A stretch of DNA of 64,000 nucleotides. It comes from Massilia sp. PDC64 (GTDB lineage Bacteria > Pseudomonadota > Gammaproteobacteria > Burkholderiales > Burkholderiaceae_D). Position 1 is the stretch's first letter, and each line of letters begins with the position of its first letter. The notes under the pieces are model-generated. The model saw only the letters and a list, made by a program, of their open reading frames with translations. It did no database searches and was not told the DNA's origin. Made by a program: the position numbers and the translations under genes. The stretch is from contig NZ_FMZS01000004.1 of the NCBI RefSeq assembly GCF_900101265.1, forward strand, positions 124,001 to 188,000, read 5' to 3'. Below, one piece after another: positions 27,081 to 36,296 of the stretch.

Positions 27081-28613
27081 ATGGACGAGACCGAAGTATT
27101 GATCGCGGGCGCCGGACCGACCGGCCTCGTGCTGGCGCTGTGGCTCGTGCGCCAGGGTATCAAAGTGCGGATCGTGGACCGCAGCCCGGGGCCCGGCCCC
27201 AGCTCGCGCGCGATGGCCGTGCAGGCGCGCACGCTGGAACTGTACCGCCAGCTCGACCTGGCGGACGAGATCATCGAGGGCGGCCTGCGCAACCCGGCCA
27301 TCAACCTGTGGGTGAAGGGCGAGCGGCGCGCGCGCCTGTCGTTCCGCGATGCCGGCCGCGAACTGACGCCGTATCCGTTCGTCCTGATCTATCCGCAGGA
27401 CCGCCACGAACGGGTGCTCGTGCGCCGGCTGATCGATGCGGGCGTCACCGTCGAGCGCAACACCGAGCTGCTCGGCTTCGAGCAGGATGGCGCGGGCGTG
27501 ACGGCGCGCCTGCGTGGCCCGGCGGGCGAGTCGGTATGCCGCGCCGCGTGGCTCGCGGGCTGCGACGGCGCCCATTCCGTCGTGCGCCACCAGCTGGGCA
27601 CCGGCTTCGAGGGCGGCACCTACCAGCACACCTTCTATGTGGCCGACGTGGAGGTGACGGGGCCGGCCGCGAACGGGGAAATCCACGGGGCGCTCGAGGA
27701 TGGTGACTTCGCCGCCCTGTTCGCCTACGACCTGAAGGGCAACGCCCGGCTGATCGGCGCCGTGCGCGACGCCGAGGTCGGCGAGAGCCGCGACGGCCAC
27801 ACGCTGTCGTTCGACGACGTGCGCCAGCGCGCCATCGCGAGCCTGCGCCTGAAGATCAACCGGGTGAACTGGTTTTCGACGTACCGCGTGCACCACCGCG
27901 TGACGGGGCATTACCGCTCCGGGCGTGCGTTGCTGCTGGGGGATGCGGCCCACGTCCACAGTCCGGCCGGCGGCCAGGGCATGAACACGGGCATCGGCGA
28001 CGCGATCAACGTCGCGTGGAAGCTGGCCCACGTGTTGCGGGGCCGCGCGCCGGAGACGCTCATCGACACGTACGAGACCGAGCGCAAGGCGTTCGCGCAG
28101 CGGCTCGTGGAGACGACGGACCGCGCGTTCTCGTTCGTCGTTGCGGAGGGCGGGTTCGCCGACTTCGTGCGCACGCACATCGCGCCCCTGTTCGCATCGG
28201 CCGCATACGGTATCGAACCGGTCCGGGCGTTCATGTTCCGCGTGCTGTCGCAGATGGGCATCCATTATCCCGACAGCCCCCTGTCCGCGGGCAGCGCAGG
28301 CCACGTGCGCGGCGGCGACCGGCTGCCATGGACGGGCTACGGCGGCGGTCCGGACAACCACGCGCCGCTGTCGGACATCGCGTGGCAGGTGCACGTGTAC
28401 GGCGAGGTGGCGCCGGCGCTGCAGACCTGGTGCGCCGGACGCGGCATCGCGCTGTACCGCTACGACTGGTGCGACGCCTGCCAGGCGGCCGGACTCGTGC
28501 GCGACGCGGCCTACCTCATGCGGCCCGATACCTATGTCGCGCTGGTGGACCGGGCGGGCGAACGCGACACGCTGGAGGCGTATTTCACATCGCGCGGTAT
28601 CCACCCGGCCTAG
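27081..28613 (+). CDS. FAD-dependent aromatic monooxygenase
   Basis: 510 residues of the PHBH/PheA-TfdB flavoprotein hydroxylase family. The FAD motifs are [17 protein letters not shown] (GxGxxG) at the N-terminus, a DG segment in [14 protein letters not shown], and [27 protein letters not shown] near residue 285. A C-terminal thioredoxin-like domain ends the protein. Likely hydroxylates a phenol or polyketide-like aromatic with NAD(P)H; the substrate is unknown. ATG 27081 has AAGGGGG upstream and is preferred to the in-frame GTG at 27066. The TAG shares CTAG with the metE stop. Confidence 0.9.
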   Translation: MDETEVLIAGAGPTGLVLALWLVRQGIKVRIVDRSPGPGPSSRAMAVQARTLELYRQLDLADEIIEGGLRNPAINLWVKGERRARLSFRDAGRELTPYPFVLIYPQDRHERVLVRRLIDAGVTVERNTELLGFEQDGAGVTARLRGPAGESVCRAAWLAGCDGAHSVVRHQLGTGFEGGTYQHTFYVADVEVTGPAANGEIHGALEDGDFAALFAYDLKGNARLIGAVRDAEVGESRDGHTLSFDDVRQRAIASLRLKINRVNWFSTYRVHHRVTGHYRSGRALLLGDAAHVHSPAGGQGMNTGIGDAINVAWKLAHVLRGRAPETLIDTYETERKAFAQRLVETTDRAFSFVVAEGGFADFVRTHIAPLFASAAYGIEPVRAFMFRVLSQMGIHYPDSPLSAGSAGHVRGGDRLPWTGYGGGPDNHAPLSDIAWQVHVYGEVAPALQTWCAGRGIALYRYDWCDACQAAGLVRDAAYLMRPDTYVALVDRAGERDTLEAYFTSRGIHPA

Positions 28614-30940
28614 GCGGCGTGCGGCTGGCCGCCCGCGGCCTCGTCGCGCAAGAGCCGCGCCGCCGCCACCATGTTGCGCAGCGCCGCCTCCGTCTCGGGC
28701 CACGCACGCGTCTTGAGGCCGCAGTCCGGGTTGACCCACAGCCGGTCGGCCGGCACGACGGCGCTCGCCTTGCGCAGCAGGCGCACCATGTCGGACGTTG
28801 CCGGCACGCGCGGGGAGTGGATGTCGTACACGCCCGGGCCGATCTCGTTCGGGTAGGCGAACGCGCCGAAACCGGCCAGCAGTTCCATGTCCGAGCGGCT
28901 CGTCTCGATCGTGATCACGTCGGCGTCCAGCGCGGCGATGGCCGGCAGGATGTCGTTGAACTCCGCGTAGCACATGTGGGTGTGGATCTGCGTCGTGTCC
29001 GCGACGCCGCTGGCGGCGATGCGGAACGCGCGGCCGGCCCAGTCCAGGTAGGCGTCGCGGCTCGCCCGGCGCAGCGGCAGGCCTTCGCGCAGCGCCGGCT
29101 CGTCGATCTGCACGATGCCGATGCCGGCCCGTTCCAGGTCCTGCACCTCGGCGCGGATGGCCAGCGCGATCTGCGCGCAGGTGAGGGCGCGCGGCTGGTC
29201 GTCGCGCACGAACGACCATTGCAGGATGGTGACCGGCCCCGTCAGCATCCCTTTCATCGGCCGCGCCGTGAGGCTTTGCGCGTAGGCGGTCCATGCCACC
29301 GTCATCGGCGCGGGGCGGGCGACGTCGCCGTACAGGACGGGCGGCTTCACGCAGCGCGAGCCGTACGACTGCACCCAGCCGTTGGCGCTGAACGCGAAGC
29401 CGTCCAGCTGTTCGCCGAAGTATTCGACCATGTCGTTGCGCTCCGCCTCGCCGTGCACGAGGACGTCCAGCCCGAGGTCTTCCTGCACGCGCACGGCGTG
29501 GGCGATCTCCGCGCGCATCGCGGTGTCGTACGCGGCATCCGCCAGCTCGCCGCGGCGCCAGGCCGCGCGGGCCGCGCGGATGGCGGGGGTTTGCGGGAAC
29601 GAGCCGATCGTCGTCGTGGGGAACGCGGGCAGGTCGAAGCGGGCGCGCTGCACCGACTGGCGCTGGGCGAAAGGAGAGGCGCGGCGGTCGGCGCCGGGCG
29701 GCGGCGCGGCCAGCGCGGCCGCGACGTCGGGGCGCGACACGCGCGGGCTGGCGCGGCGGGCGGCCAGGGCGGCGCGGGCGGCGGCCAGGTCCATCGCGAC
29801 GGCCCGTTCGCCGCCGGTCAATGCCTGTTTCAGGATGCGCAGCTCGTTCAGTTTTTCGCGCGCGCCGGCCAGCCACGTGCGCAGTTCGGCGTCGAGGGCA
29901 GCGTCGTGCGCGAGCGTGAACGGCACGTGCAGCAGGGAGCAGGACGGCGCGAGCCACACGGCGCCGGCACGGCGCTCGAGGACGGGATGCAGGCGTTCCA
30001 GGCACGCATCCAGGTCGGCGCGCCAGATGTTGCGGCCGTCGACGATGCCGACCGACAGCACCTTGTGGTCCGGCAGCCAGTCCGCGACGGGGCGCAGTTC
30101 TTCCGGCGCGCGCACGCCGTCCACGTGTAGGCCCGCAACCGGGAGCTTGCAGGCGAGGCTCAGGTTTTCCTGCAGCGGCGAGAAGTACGTTGCCAGCAGC
30201 AGCGGCACGCCCGCGCCGTGCAGCAGGTGGTAGGCACGCTCGAATGCGAGCGACCAATCGCCCGGCAGGTCCAGGCCCAGGATCGGTTCATCGAGCTGCA
30301 CCCACTCGGCGCCCGCGGCCTTCAGGCGCGCCAGCAGGTCGCAGTACACCGGCAGCAGCGATTCCAGCAGCGCGAGGCGGTCGGCGCCGTCCTTCGCCTT
30401 GCCCAGCCACAGGAACGACAGCGGACCGACCAGCGTCACCTTGACGGCGTGGCCCAGCGCGCGCGCCTGCGCCACCTGGTCCAGCAGACGATCGGGCGCC
30501 AGCGCGAAGCGCGTGGTGGCGTCGAATTCCGGCACGAGGTAATGGTAGTTCGTGTCGAACCACTTCGTCATTTCCAGCGCCGGTTTGCCGGTGGACGTGT
30601 GGCCGCAGCCGCAATCGCCGTGGGCTTCCGTCGCGACGCCGCGCGCCAGCGTGAACAGTTGCTGCAGCGGGGTTTCCGCGCCGGTAAAACCGAAACGCGC
30701 GGGGGCGCAGCCGAACAGCAGCACGTGGTCGGCCACCTGGTCGTAGAACGCGAAATCGCCCACGCTGACGAAGTCCAGGCCGGCCGCCCGCTGGTCGGCC
30801 CAGTGGCGCGCGCGCAGGTCGGCGGCGACGCCTTCCAGGGCCTGCTCGTCGATCTCGCCGCGCCAGTGGCGCTCCAGCGCGAATTTCAGTTCGCGCTGGG
30901 CGCCGATGCGGGGATAGCCGAGTATATGAGTTTTGATCAT
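28610..30940 (-). CDS. metE: Cobalamin-independent methionine synthase MetE
   Basis: 776 residues. It transfers the methyl group of 5-methyltetrahydropteroyltri-glutamate to homocysteine, the last step of methionine synthesis. Both halves of the fold are present. All four zinc ligands align with the E. coli enzyme at a constant offset of 14: His655 and Cys657 (in [10 protein letters not shown]), Glu679 and Cys740 (in [12 protein letters not shown]). The N-terminal half carries a Cys/His-rich [10 protein letters not shown] segment. Divergent from metR with palindromes between them. Confidence 0.97.
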   Translation of the reverse strand: MIKTHILGYPRIGAQRELKFALERHWRGEIDEQALEGVAADLRARHWADQRAAGLDFVSVGDFAFYDQVADHVLLFGCAPARFGFTGAETPLQQLFTLARGVATEAHGDCGCGHTSTGKPALEMTKWFDTNYHYLVPEFDATTRFALAPDRLLDQVAQARALGHAVKVTLVGPLSFLWLGKAKDGADRLALLESLLPVYCDLLARLKAAGAEWVQLDEPILGLDLPGDWSLAFERAYHLLHGAGVPLLLATYFSPLQENLSLACKLPVAGLHVDGVRAPEELRPVADWLPDHKVLSVGIVDGRNIWRADLDACLERLHPVLERRAGAVWLAPSCSLLHVPFTLAHDAALDAELRTWLAGAREKLNELRILKQALTGGERAVAMDLAAARAALAARRASPRVSRPDVAAALAAPPPGADRRASPFAQRQSVQRARFDLPAFPTTTIGSFPQTPAIRAARAAWRRGELADAAYDTAMRAEIAHAVRVQEDLGLDVLVHGEAERNDMVEYFGEQLDGFAFSANGWVQSYGSRCVKPPVLYGDVARPAPMTVAWTAYAQSLTARPMKGMLTGPVTILQWSFVRDDQPRALTCAQIALAIRAEVQDLERAGIGIVQIDEPALREGLPLRRASRDAYLDWAGRAFRIAASGVADTTQIHTHMCYAEFNDILPAIAALDADVITIETSRSDMELLAGFGAFAYPNEIGPGVYDIHSPRVPATSDMVRLLRKASAVVPADRLWVNPDCGLKTRAWPETEAALRNMVAAARLLRDEAAGGQPHAA

Positions 30941-30944
30941 GTTA

Positions 30945-30988
30945 TTGCCTCATCTGGATGAATAAGTCTTGTCATCATCGATGAGCAA
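30945..30988 (-). promoter_or_regulatory. metE leader pairing that covers the ribosome binding site
   Basis: Plus-strand TTGCCTCATC (30945-30954) and GATGAGCAA (30980-30988) are complementary over 9 pairs with one bulged base. In the metE transcript the first contains the GATGAGG ribosome site. Confidence 0.3.
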
Positions 30989-31027
30989 GGGGCATAATTC
31001 AAACGAATTATTTTTCTGTCCAGATGA
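30950..31027. repeat. Outer 9-bp inverted repeat of the metE/metR intergenic region
   Basis: TCATCTGGA (30950-30958) and TCCAGATGA (31019-31027) are perfect inverted copies at the two edges of the divergent region. Each lies within 20 bases of a start codon, a layout that suits a LysR-type protein controlling both genes. Confidence 0.45.
30994..31011. promoter_or_regulatory. Central metE/metR palindrome, probable MetR operator
   Basis: ATAATTC (30994-31000) and GAATTAT (31005-31011) are perfect 7-bp arms around AAAC. It fits the general LysR pattern T-N11-A. The classic MetR site TGAA-N5-TTCA is not seen exactly, so assignment rests on position and symmetry. Confidence 0.5.
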
Positions 31028-31036
31028 ATTCCGCTC

Positions 31037-31975
31037 ATGCCGACCTCGATCCTCGACCTGCGCCACCTGCGTACCCTGTTAGCCTTGCTTGAAGCGGGAA
31101 GCGTGTCGCGCGCGGCGGCGCTGCAGAACGTCACCCAGTCCGCGCTGTCGCACCAGCTCAAGGCGCTGGAAGAGTTCTACGGGCTGACGCTGTTCGAGCG
31201 CAAGTCGGCGCCCGTCGCGTTCACGCCAGCCGGCCGGCGCCTGCTGGAGCTGGCGCAGGACGTGATCCCGGCCGTGGACAGGGCCGAGCGCGACATCGCC
31301 CGCCTGACGGGCCACGGGACGGGCAAGCTGCGCATCGCCGTCGAGTGCCACACGTGCTTCGACTGGCTGATGCCGTCGATGGATGCGCTGCGCCTGCGCT
31401 GGCCGGAGGTCGAGCAGGACATCGTGTCCGGCTTCCAGTCCGACCCCGTCGGGTTGCTGCACCAGGACCGGGCCGACGTCGCCATCGTGTCCGAGGTCGA
31501 TGCGGACGAGCGCGACGTGGGCGTCTATCCGCTGTTCGAGTTCGACATCGTCGCGATCCTGCCGCTGGGCCATCCGCTGCTTGCGCGCGACCACCTCGTG
31601 GCGGCCGACTTCGCGGACCAGACGCTGATCACGTACCCGGTCCCGGACGACATGCTGGACCTCGTGCGCCAGGTGCTGCGGCCCGCGGGCGTGGAACCGC
31701 CGCGCCGCACGACGGAGCTGACGGTGGCGATGCTGCAACTGGTGGCGAGCGGACGGGGTTTCGCGGCGCTGCCGCTGTGGGCCGTGCAGACTTACCTGCA
31801 GCGCGGCTACGTGGCGCAGCAGCGCATCGGGGAGGGGGGATTGACGGGGCGCCTGTACGCGGTCACGCGCCAGGCCAAGGGAGAATCGGGCCGCGACGAC
31901 GCCTACCTGGAGGATTTCGTGCAGGTGATGCGCGAGACGTCGTTGCGGACCTTGCCAGGGATTCGGTTACTGTGA
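31037..31975 (+). CDS. metR: LysR-type methionine regulator MetR
   Basis: 312 residues. The N-terminal helix-turn-helix (LRHLRTLLALLEAGSVSRAAALQNVTQSALSHQLKALEE) and LysR effector domain match MetR, including AVECHTCFDWLMPSM. MetR activates metE with homocysteine as co-inducer. It is divergent from metE with 96 bases between the starts. The end lies 7 bases from the convergent DUF805 gene. Confidence 0.92.
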   Translation: MPTSILDLRHLRTLLALLEAGSVSRAAALQNVTQSALSHQLKALEEFYGLTLFERKSAPVAFTPAGRRLLELAQDVIPAVDRAERDIARLTGHGTGKLRIAVECHTCFDWLMPSMDALRLRWPEVEQDIVSGFQSDPVGLLHQDRADVAIVSEVDADERDVGVYPLFEFDIVAILPLGHPLLARDHLVAADFADQTLITYPVPDDMLDLVRQVLRPAGVEPPRRTTELTVAMLQLVASGRGFAALPLWAVQTYLQRGYVAQQRIGEGGLTGRLYAVTRQAKGESGRDDAYLEDFVQVMRETSLRTLPGIRLL

Positions 31976-31982
31976 GACGGGC

Positions 31983-32318
31983 TTAGACCGCGTAGGCCGG
32001 GGCCGCGCCGTAGCGGTTCGGGCGGCTGTCCTGGCACAGGAACACGATCATGACGATGATGCCGACGAACGGCACGAAGCTGATCAACTGCCACCACCCG
32101 CTGCGGTCCGTGTCGTGCAGGCGGCGCGTGGTGACGGCGATGCCGGGCAACAGCGCGACGAGCGAATACACATACGACACCTTCGGAGTCATCACCGCGA
32201 GGAACATGCTGACGATGAAGTTGAACAGGAAGAACCACCAGTATTCGGAACGGCGCGCGGTGCCCTGGAAGGTGGCGTATTTCGTGAAGCAGGTCTGAAC
32301 GGATTCGATGAACGTCAT
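31983..32318 (-). CDS. DUF805 small membrane protein
   Basis: 111 residues with three or four membrane helices. Features of DUF805 are FTKYATFQGTARRSEYWWFFLFN at the start and TTRRLHDTDRSGWWQLI before the last helices. The function of the family is unknown. ATG 32318 fits the family start. It is monocistronic between two plus-strand genes. Confidence 0.88.
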   Translation of the reverse strand: MTFIESVQTCFTKYATFQGTARRSEYWWFFLFNFIVSMFLAVMTPKVSYVYSLVALLPGIAVTTRRLHDTDRSGWWQLISFVPFVGIIVMIVFLCQDSRPNRYGAAPAYAV

Positions 32319-32459
32319 GGTGCCCTCGTGATGTAAGCCCGACAGCATCGTACGCGAAAACCCACGCGACAAACTCTCCAATTTTCACCGTCCGCACGAT
32401 TCATCCGTACGTCATCCGGATGGCTTATAGTAATGGAGACAACATGGATGGGAGCACGC

Positions 32460-33323
32460 ATGCGGTACACCCTCGCTTCGTCGGCCGGCAAGGGCCGGAT
32501 CAACGAAGACCTCGTCGTCGTGTATGAGCGCGACGGCTGCACGGACCTCGTGCTGATGGACGGCGCGACGCCGCTGACGCCCGAGCGCTGCCTCGCGGCC
32601 GGCGCCAGCGATCCGGCCTGGTTCGTGCGCCGCTTCGCGCAGGACCTGGGCTGCGTCCTGCGTGCGGACGGCGACCAGGAAGCGCTCGTGCTGGAGGCGC
32701 TGGAACACACGCGGGCCGCGTACCGCGCCGCCGGCGGTCACGCTGACGTCCCGCCGTACGCCTGGCCCATCGCGACGCTGGCCTGGGTGCGCGTGTCCGA
32801 CCCGGACGCGGACGGCAGCCACACGCTGGATCTGTTCTGCCTCGGCGACAGCAAGATCCTGCTGCAGCTGCCCGACGGCGCCGTGCGCGATCTCGATCCG
32901 TTCGAGAACCCGCAGGAACAGGCCACGCAGGCCGCCGTCGCGGCACTCGTCGCGGAGGGCATCCTCGATCCGGCCGAGCGCTGGGCGCGGCTGCTCCCGA
33001 TGCTGCGTGCCCGCCGCCACGAGCAGAACACGGCGGCCCATCCCGCGATCCTGTGCCTGGAACCGCGCGGCCCGTTCGCCGCGCGCAGGACCCGTGTGAC
33101 GGCGCCGCCGGGCGCGCTGCTGCTGGTGCTCAGCGACGGCCTGTACCGCCTCGTCGACACCTACGGGCTGCATTCGGACGGCAGCCTGCTGGACGCGTGC
33201 CGCGCGCGCGGACTGGACGCGCTGCTGGACGAGCTGCGCGCGTTCGAAGCTGGCAAGGAAGCCGCCGGCCTCGCGGCGAAAACGGCGGACGACGCATCCG
33301 CCATCGCCTGGCGTTTTACCTGA
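32460..33323 (+). CDS. PP2C-like protein phosphatase domain protein
   Basis: 287 residues. PP2C metal-site motifs appear in order: GRINEDL (Asp17), VLMDG (Asp34), LVLSDGLYRLVD and the late DDASAIAW. The second motif reads DGATPL rather than the usual DGxGG, so activity is uncertain. No membrane helix. ATG 32460 is 5 bases after GGAG and begins right at the domain; in-frame ATGs at 32433 and 32448 would add only 5-9 residues. The next gene follows 17 bases later and is probably co-transcribed. Confidence 0.75.
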   Translation: MRYTLASSAGKGRINEDLVVVYERDGCTDLVLMDGATPLTPERCLAAGASDPAWFVRRFAQDLGCVLRADGDQEALVLEALEHTRAAYRAAGGHADVPPYAWPIATLAWVRVSDPDADGSHTLDLFCLGDSKILLQLPDGAVRDLDPFENPQEQATQAAVAALVAEGILDPAERWARLLPMLRARRHEQNTAAHPAILCLEPRGPFAARRTRVTAPPGALLLVLSDGLYRLVDTYGLHSDGSLLDACRARGLDALLDELRAFEAGKEAAGLAAKTADDASAIAWRFT

Positions 33324-33340
33324 GACGAAAGGAGAGAACG

Positions 33341-33736
33341 ATGTCTGCCCCCATCATCGCACCGGCGGCCCTGGCCCTGATCGAGCGCTACGTGGCTGCC
33401 TACAACGCCTTCGACGTCGACGGCATGCTCGACACGCTGAGCCCGGACGTCCGTTTCGAGAACTGGTCCGGCGGCCAGCTGACCGCGGCCAGCGATGGCC
33501 GCGACGCCTTCCGTGTGCTCGCGGAACGGGCGAAGACGATGTTCGTCGAGCGCGAGCAGCGCGTGACGGCGCTCGCGCCGCGCGGCGACACGCTCGTCGC
33601 GGCGATCGCGTGGCGCGGCCAGCTCGCCGTTGACGTGCCTGGCGGCCCGCCCGCCGGTACCCGGCTGGCGCTGCGGGGCGAATCGGAATTCGTCGTGCGC
33701 GATGGGCAACTCGCGCTCGTCGTCGACCGCAGCTGA
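33341..33736 (+). CDS. NTF2/SnoaL-like small protein
   Basis: 131 residues with the nuclear-transport-factor-2-like cone fold pattern: ALIERYVAAYNAFDVDGMLDTLSPDVRFENW at the start and strands such as DTLVAAIAWRGQL later. Such folds are isomerases, dehydratases or ligand-binding proteins; nothing here decides. Excellent ribosome site (AGGAGAG). Second gene after the PP2C-like gene. Confidence 0.82.
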   Translation: MSAPIIAPAALALIERYVAAYNAFDVDGMLDTLSPDVRFENWSGGQLTAASDGRDAFRVLAERAKTMFVEREQRVTALAPRGDTLVAAIAWRGQLAVDVPGGPPAGTRLALRGESEFVVRDGQLALVVDRS

Positions 33737-33765
33737 GCCGCGCGCCTTGCCGATTTGTCGTGGAT

Positions 33766-33900
33766 AAAATCAGACGATTTTGCGGAATTTGACCTTGGTT
33801 AGATCTGTCTCATGGATTTGTATAGCCAGGAGGTGTAATCTGATCTTTTACCCCAGCGCAATGTAGCTTGTCGGGGTGGCATCGGATTTTCGGGAAATCC
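33766..33900. other. Hairpin-rich noncoding segment with a Shine-Dalgarno but no reading frame
   Basis: Three stem-loops follow each other. AAAATC/GATTTT occupies 33766-33771 and 33776-33781 around AGAC. ACCCC/GGGGT occupies 33850-33854 and 33873-33877, with an inner AGC/GCT. GGATTT/AAATCC occupies 33884-33889 and 33895-33900 with a 5-base loop. AGGAGG at 33828-33833 is followed within two codons by TAA, and the next ATG by TAG. The stretch is visibly richer in A and T than its surroundings. A small RNA or a leader of the next gene is possible. Confidence 0.35.
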
Positions 33901-33968
33901 ATTCGTGTCGCGGGTTTCTTCGGCTCCATATTATGATTGGCTTATTCATATCACATGAGAGGACTTCC

Positions 33969-34130
33969 ATGAACCATGATGCAGGATTCCGCGTTTCCCG
34001 TCTCGAGGAACAAAAGCAGCGCGCCCGCCGCGTGCGTATCGGTGTGATGATCGTGTTGTGCGCCTTGCCCGTGGCGATGGCGCTGGCCAAGACCGGCGTT
34101 ACTGCTCTGGTACGTGTATCCGCGCTTTGA
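33969..34130 (+). CDS. Possible small single-helix membrane protein, 53 residues
   Basis: ATG 33969 follows GAGAGG at a workable distance. The product has a charged N-terminus (RLEEQKQRARRVR) and one hydrophobic segment (IGVMIVLCALPVAMALA), in the order expected of a small inner-membrane protein. Its last 32 bases overlap the DUF817 gene on the other strand. I recognise no family; the leader is the hairpin-rich segment. If wrong, 33737-34098 is a noncoding gap of 362 bases. Confidence 0.45.
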   Translation: MNHDAGFRVSRLEEQKQRARRVRIGVMIVLCALPVAMALAKTGVTALVRVSAL

Positions 34131-34962
34131 CGTGCTTGAGGTTCGCGACGATCGTGAACGTCATGATGACCAGTAGCGACCACGAACTCCACTTGCTGAC
34201 GTGGACGGCCGACCAGGCCCCCAGCTGGTTCGGATAGCGCCACAACCCCCAGAACGTGCTGAGGTTCTCCGCGAGCCAGATGAAGAACCCGGTCAGCACG
34301 AATCCCAACAGAAGCGGCATGCGACGCTCGCGGTCCAGCGGGCGGAAGCTGACGGTAGTGCGGGCATAGAGCCCCAGCGCGACGGCCGCCAGGTACCAGC
34401 GCACATCGCCCAGCGCGTGGTGCGTGAAGAAATTCAGATAAATCAGTAAGGCGACGAGCGCGGCCATCCAGTACGGCGGATGGTGACGGACGCGCAGGTC
34501 GAGCAGGCGCCATGCCTGGATGATGTAGCTGCCCACGGCCGCGTACATGAACCCCGAGAACAGCGGCACGCCCAGCACCTTCGTGTAGGCGAAGTCCGGA
34601 TAGCTCCACGACCTGATCCCGCTCGACGTCTTGAACGCCTCCAGCGCGAAGCCGAGCGCGTGGAACAGGCAGATCGCCTTCAGTTCGTCCCACGTTTCCA
34701 GCCCGCTCCTGAGCATCCACGCCTGGATCGCCAGCGCCGCCACGAGCAGCAGGTCGTAGCGGGGCACGCCGAACAGGCCGGCGCGCGGCACCAGCAGGAC
34801 GCAGGCGAAGAACAGCCCCGCGAACAGGCACGCCCGCGCTTCCTTGATCCCGAACATCAGGAATTCGAGGGCGCCGCGGCGCCAGCCTTCGATGCGGCGG
34901 CTGCGCGCGTCCGTCAACAGGGCGTCGAAGGCGGCGAGCGAGAGCGGGGCGCGCGGCAGCAT
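34099..34962 (-). CDS. DUF817 integral membrane protein
   Basis: 287 residues with about seven or eight membrane helices. Segments typical of DUF817 are ALEAFKTSSGIRSWSYPDFAYTKVLGVPLFSGFMYAAVGSY, FFTHHALGDVRWYL and FFIWLAENLSTFWGLWRYPNQ. The function of the family is unknown. It lies 6 bases after the last pilin-like gene, so it may be the distal gene of that operon. Confidence 0.88.
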   Translation of the reverse strand: MLPRAPLSLAAFDALLTDARSRRIEGWRRGALEFLMFGIKEARACLFAGLFFACVLLVPRAGLFGVPRYDLLLVAALAIQAWMLRSGLETWDELKAICLFHALGFALEAFKTSSGIRSWSYPDFAYTKVLGVPLFSGFMYAAVGSYIIQAWRLLDLRVRHHPPYWMAALVALLIYLNFFTHHALGDVRWYLAAVALGLYARTTVSFRPLDRERRMPLLLGFVLTGFFIWLAENLSTFWGLWRYPNQLGAWSAVHVSKWSSWSLLVIMTFTIVANLKHVKARIHVPEQ

Positions 34963-34968
34963 GGGCGT

Positions 34969-35436
34969 TCAGTAGCAGTCGCTGCGGTCGGAGGCGACGC
35001 AGATCGACGCGGCACGCCTGCGCTCGACGTAGTCGGGGTTCGCGAGGTCCGCGTCGGTGCCCGGGCACGTGCCGGCGTTGCAGGCCGTCGCCGTGAGCTC
35101 GAAGATGGTCTTGGATACCGGCGTGCCGTCCGGCTTCTGGCCTTCGGAATAGGTCAGCATGGTGCACTCGAGACGCACGACGAATCCGGTGGCCTGTTTC
35201 AGGTCGGGCGCGGGCGGTACGGCATTGCAGTCGGTGCCGGCCGGCTTGAGCCGGTAGAACGCCAGTTCGAGTCCCGTGCGCGCGGCCTGGCTCGCGCGCG
35301 CGCCGAGGACGGCCTGGTTGACCGTGATCTGCTCCGTATCCGACAGGCGCAGCACGGCCAGCGCGAAGCCGGCCAGCACGACGAGGAAGATGATGGCCGC
35401 GATGTACGCGAACCCGCCCGCGCGCCGGGCGGTCAT
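34969..35436 (-). CDS. MshP/PilX-like minor pilin-type protein
   Basis: 155 residues. The N-terminus MTARRAGGFAYIAAIIFLVVLAGFALAVLRL resembles a type IV prepilin segment, with Gly before Phe, but lacks the Glu5 found in most pilins, as in MshP/PilX-type proteins. One N-terminal helix then a cysteine-containing globular part with several Cys residues (DCNA, LECTM, ACNAGTCPG). The ATG overlaps the stop of the mshO-like gene by 4 bases. Confidence 0.8.
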   Translation of the reverse strand: MTARRAGGFAYIAAIIFLVVLAGFALAVLRLSDTEQITVNQAVLGARASQAARTGLELAFYRLKPAGTDCNAVPPAPDLKQATGFVVRLECTMLTYSEGQKPDGTPVSKTIFELTATACNAGTCPGTDADLANPDYVERRRAASICVASDRSDCY

Positions 35437-36296
35437 GGCGTGTTCTCCACATGGGCGCCCATCGTCAGCCGGGCCGCTTCGCCGCCTTCGGCCAGGCCCA
35501 GGCGCAGCTGCAGGTAGCCGCTTTGCTGGGTGGCGCCCTGGCTCTCGCGGTACAGGAAGTTGCAGTCGCTGACCTTGGCGACGAGGATGGCGGGTCCCGT
35601 CGGGCATTGCTTCCACGGCGTCGTGCTGGGCGTGTAGCCGGTCACGCGGTAGATGACGCCGACGCCCGTGCCGCTGTCGTTGGTGTCGAGGCCGGCGTTC
35701 GAGCACGTGTAGGTCACGGCGCGTTCCAGCTTCGGGATGACGACGAAACGGCCGCCTTCGTAGCCGGCCGGGAGGGTTGCCGGCACCGTGAGGGTGACGG
35801 TGGCCTGGCCCTGGGTCTGCGTGGCGGCGGGCACGATGCTCTTGATCGGCCAGCTCTTCGTGGTGTCGTAGACGTCGTTGCCGTTCACGTTGCCGATGAA
35901 GAGGTAGTCGTCCTTGTAGCGTGCGTCCAGCGCCGTCAGCGTATCGAACGTATCCTTCGGCTCGTCGCGGGTGAACGCGTTGCCGGGAACCCCCGCATGC
36001 TCGTAGTCCGCCGCCATGCGGAAGCGCCCGCCGTCGCGGGTGGGCACGAACTCGATGCACTGGGTTTTCTGGTCCGTCCACGTGTAACGTAGCGAGTTCG
36101 GCACGGCCGTCCGCACCTCGCCGATGATGCGCCGCAGCGCGGTATCGGCCTGGCTCGTGAGGTTCGCACGCTGGCGGATCGCAATATAGGACTGCATCGC
36201 CGGCCGGATCTGCAGCGCGAGGATGCCTGCGATGACGCCGACGAGCACCATCACGATGATCAGTTCGACGAGGGTGAAGCCGCGCTGGCGGGTCAT
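35433..36296 (-). CDS. MshO-like prepilin
   Basis: 287 residues. Prepilin peptidase site RQRG/FTLVELIIVMVLVGVIAGILAL with Glu5, then a long globular domain with strands and cysteines. Size and position between the MshD- and MshP-like genes match MshO, a minor pilin thought to help start fibre assembly. Overlaps both neighbours by 4 bases. Confidence 0.85.
   Translation of the reverse strand: MTRQRGFTLVELIIVMVLVGVIAGILALQIRPAMQSYIAIRQRANLTSQADTALRRIIGEVRTAVPNSLRYTWTDQKTQCIEFVPTRDGGRFRMAADYEHAGVPGNAFTRDEPKDTFDTLTALDARYKDDYLFIGNVNGNDVYDTTKSWPIKSIVPAATQTQGQATVTLTVPATLPAGYEGGRFVVIPKLERAVTYTCSNAGLDTNDSGTGVGVIYRVTGYTPSTTPWKQCPTGPAILVAKVSDCNFLYRESQGATQQSGYLQLRLGLAEGGEAARLTMGAHVENTP

Noticed and set aside
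33828..33860. Gene start after the AGGAGG at 33828
   Set aside because: The next codons contain TAA and the following ATG is followed by TAG, so no product can be made.
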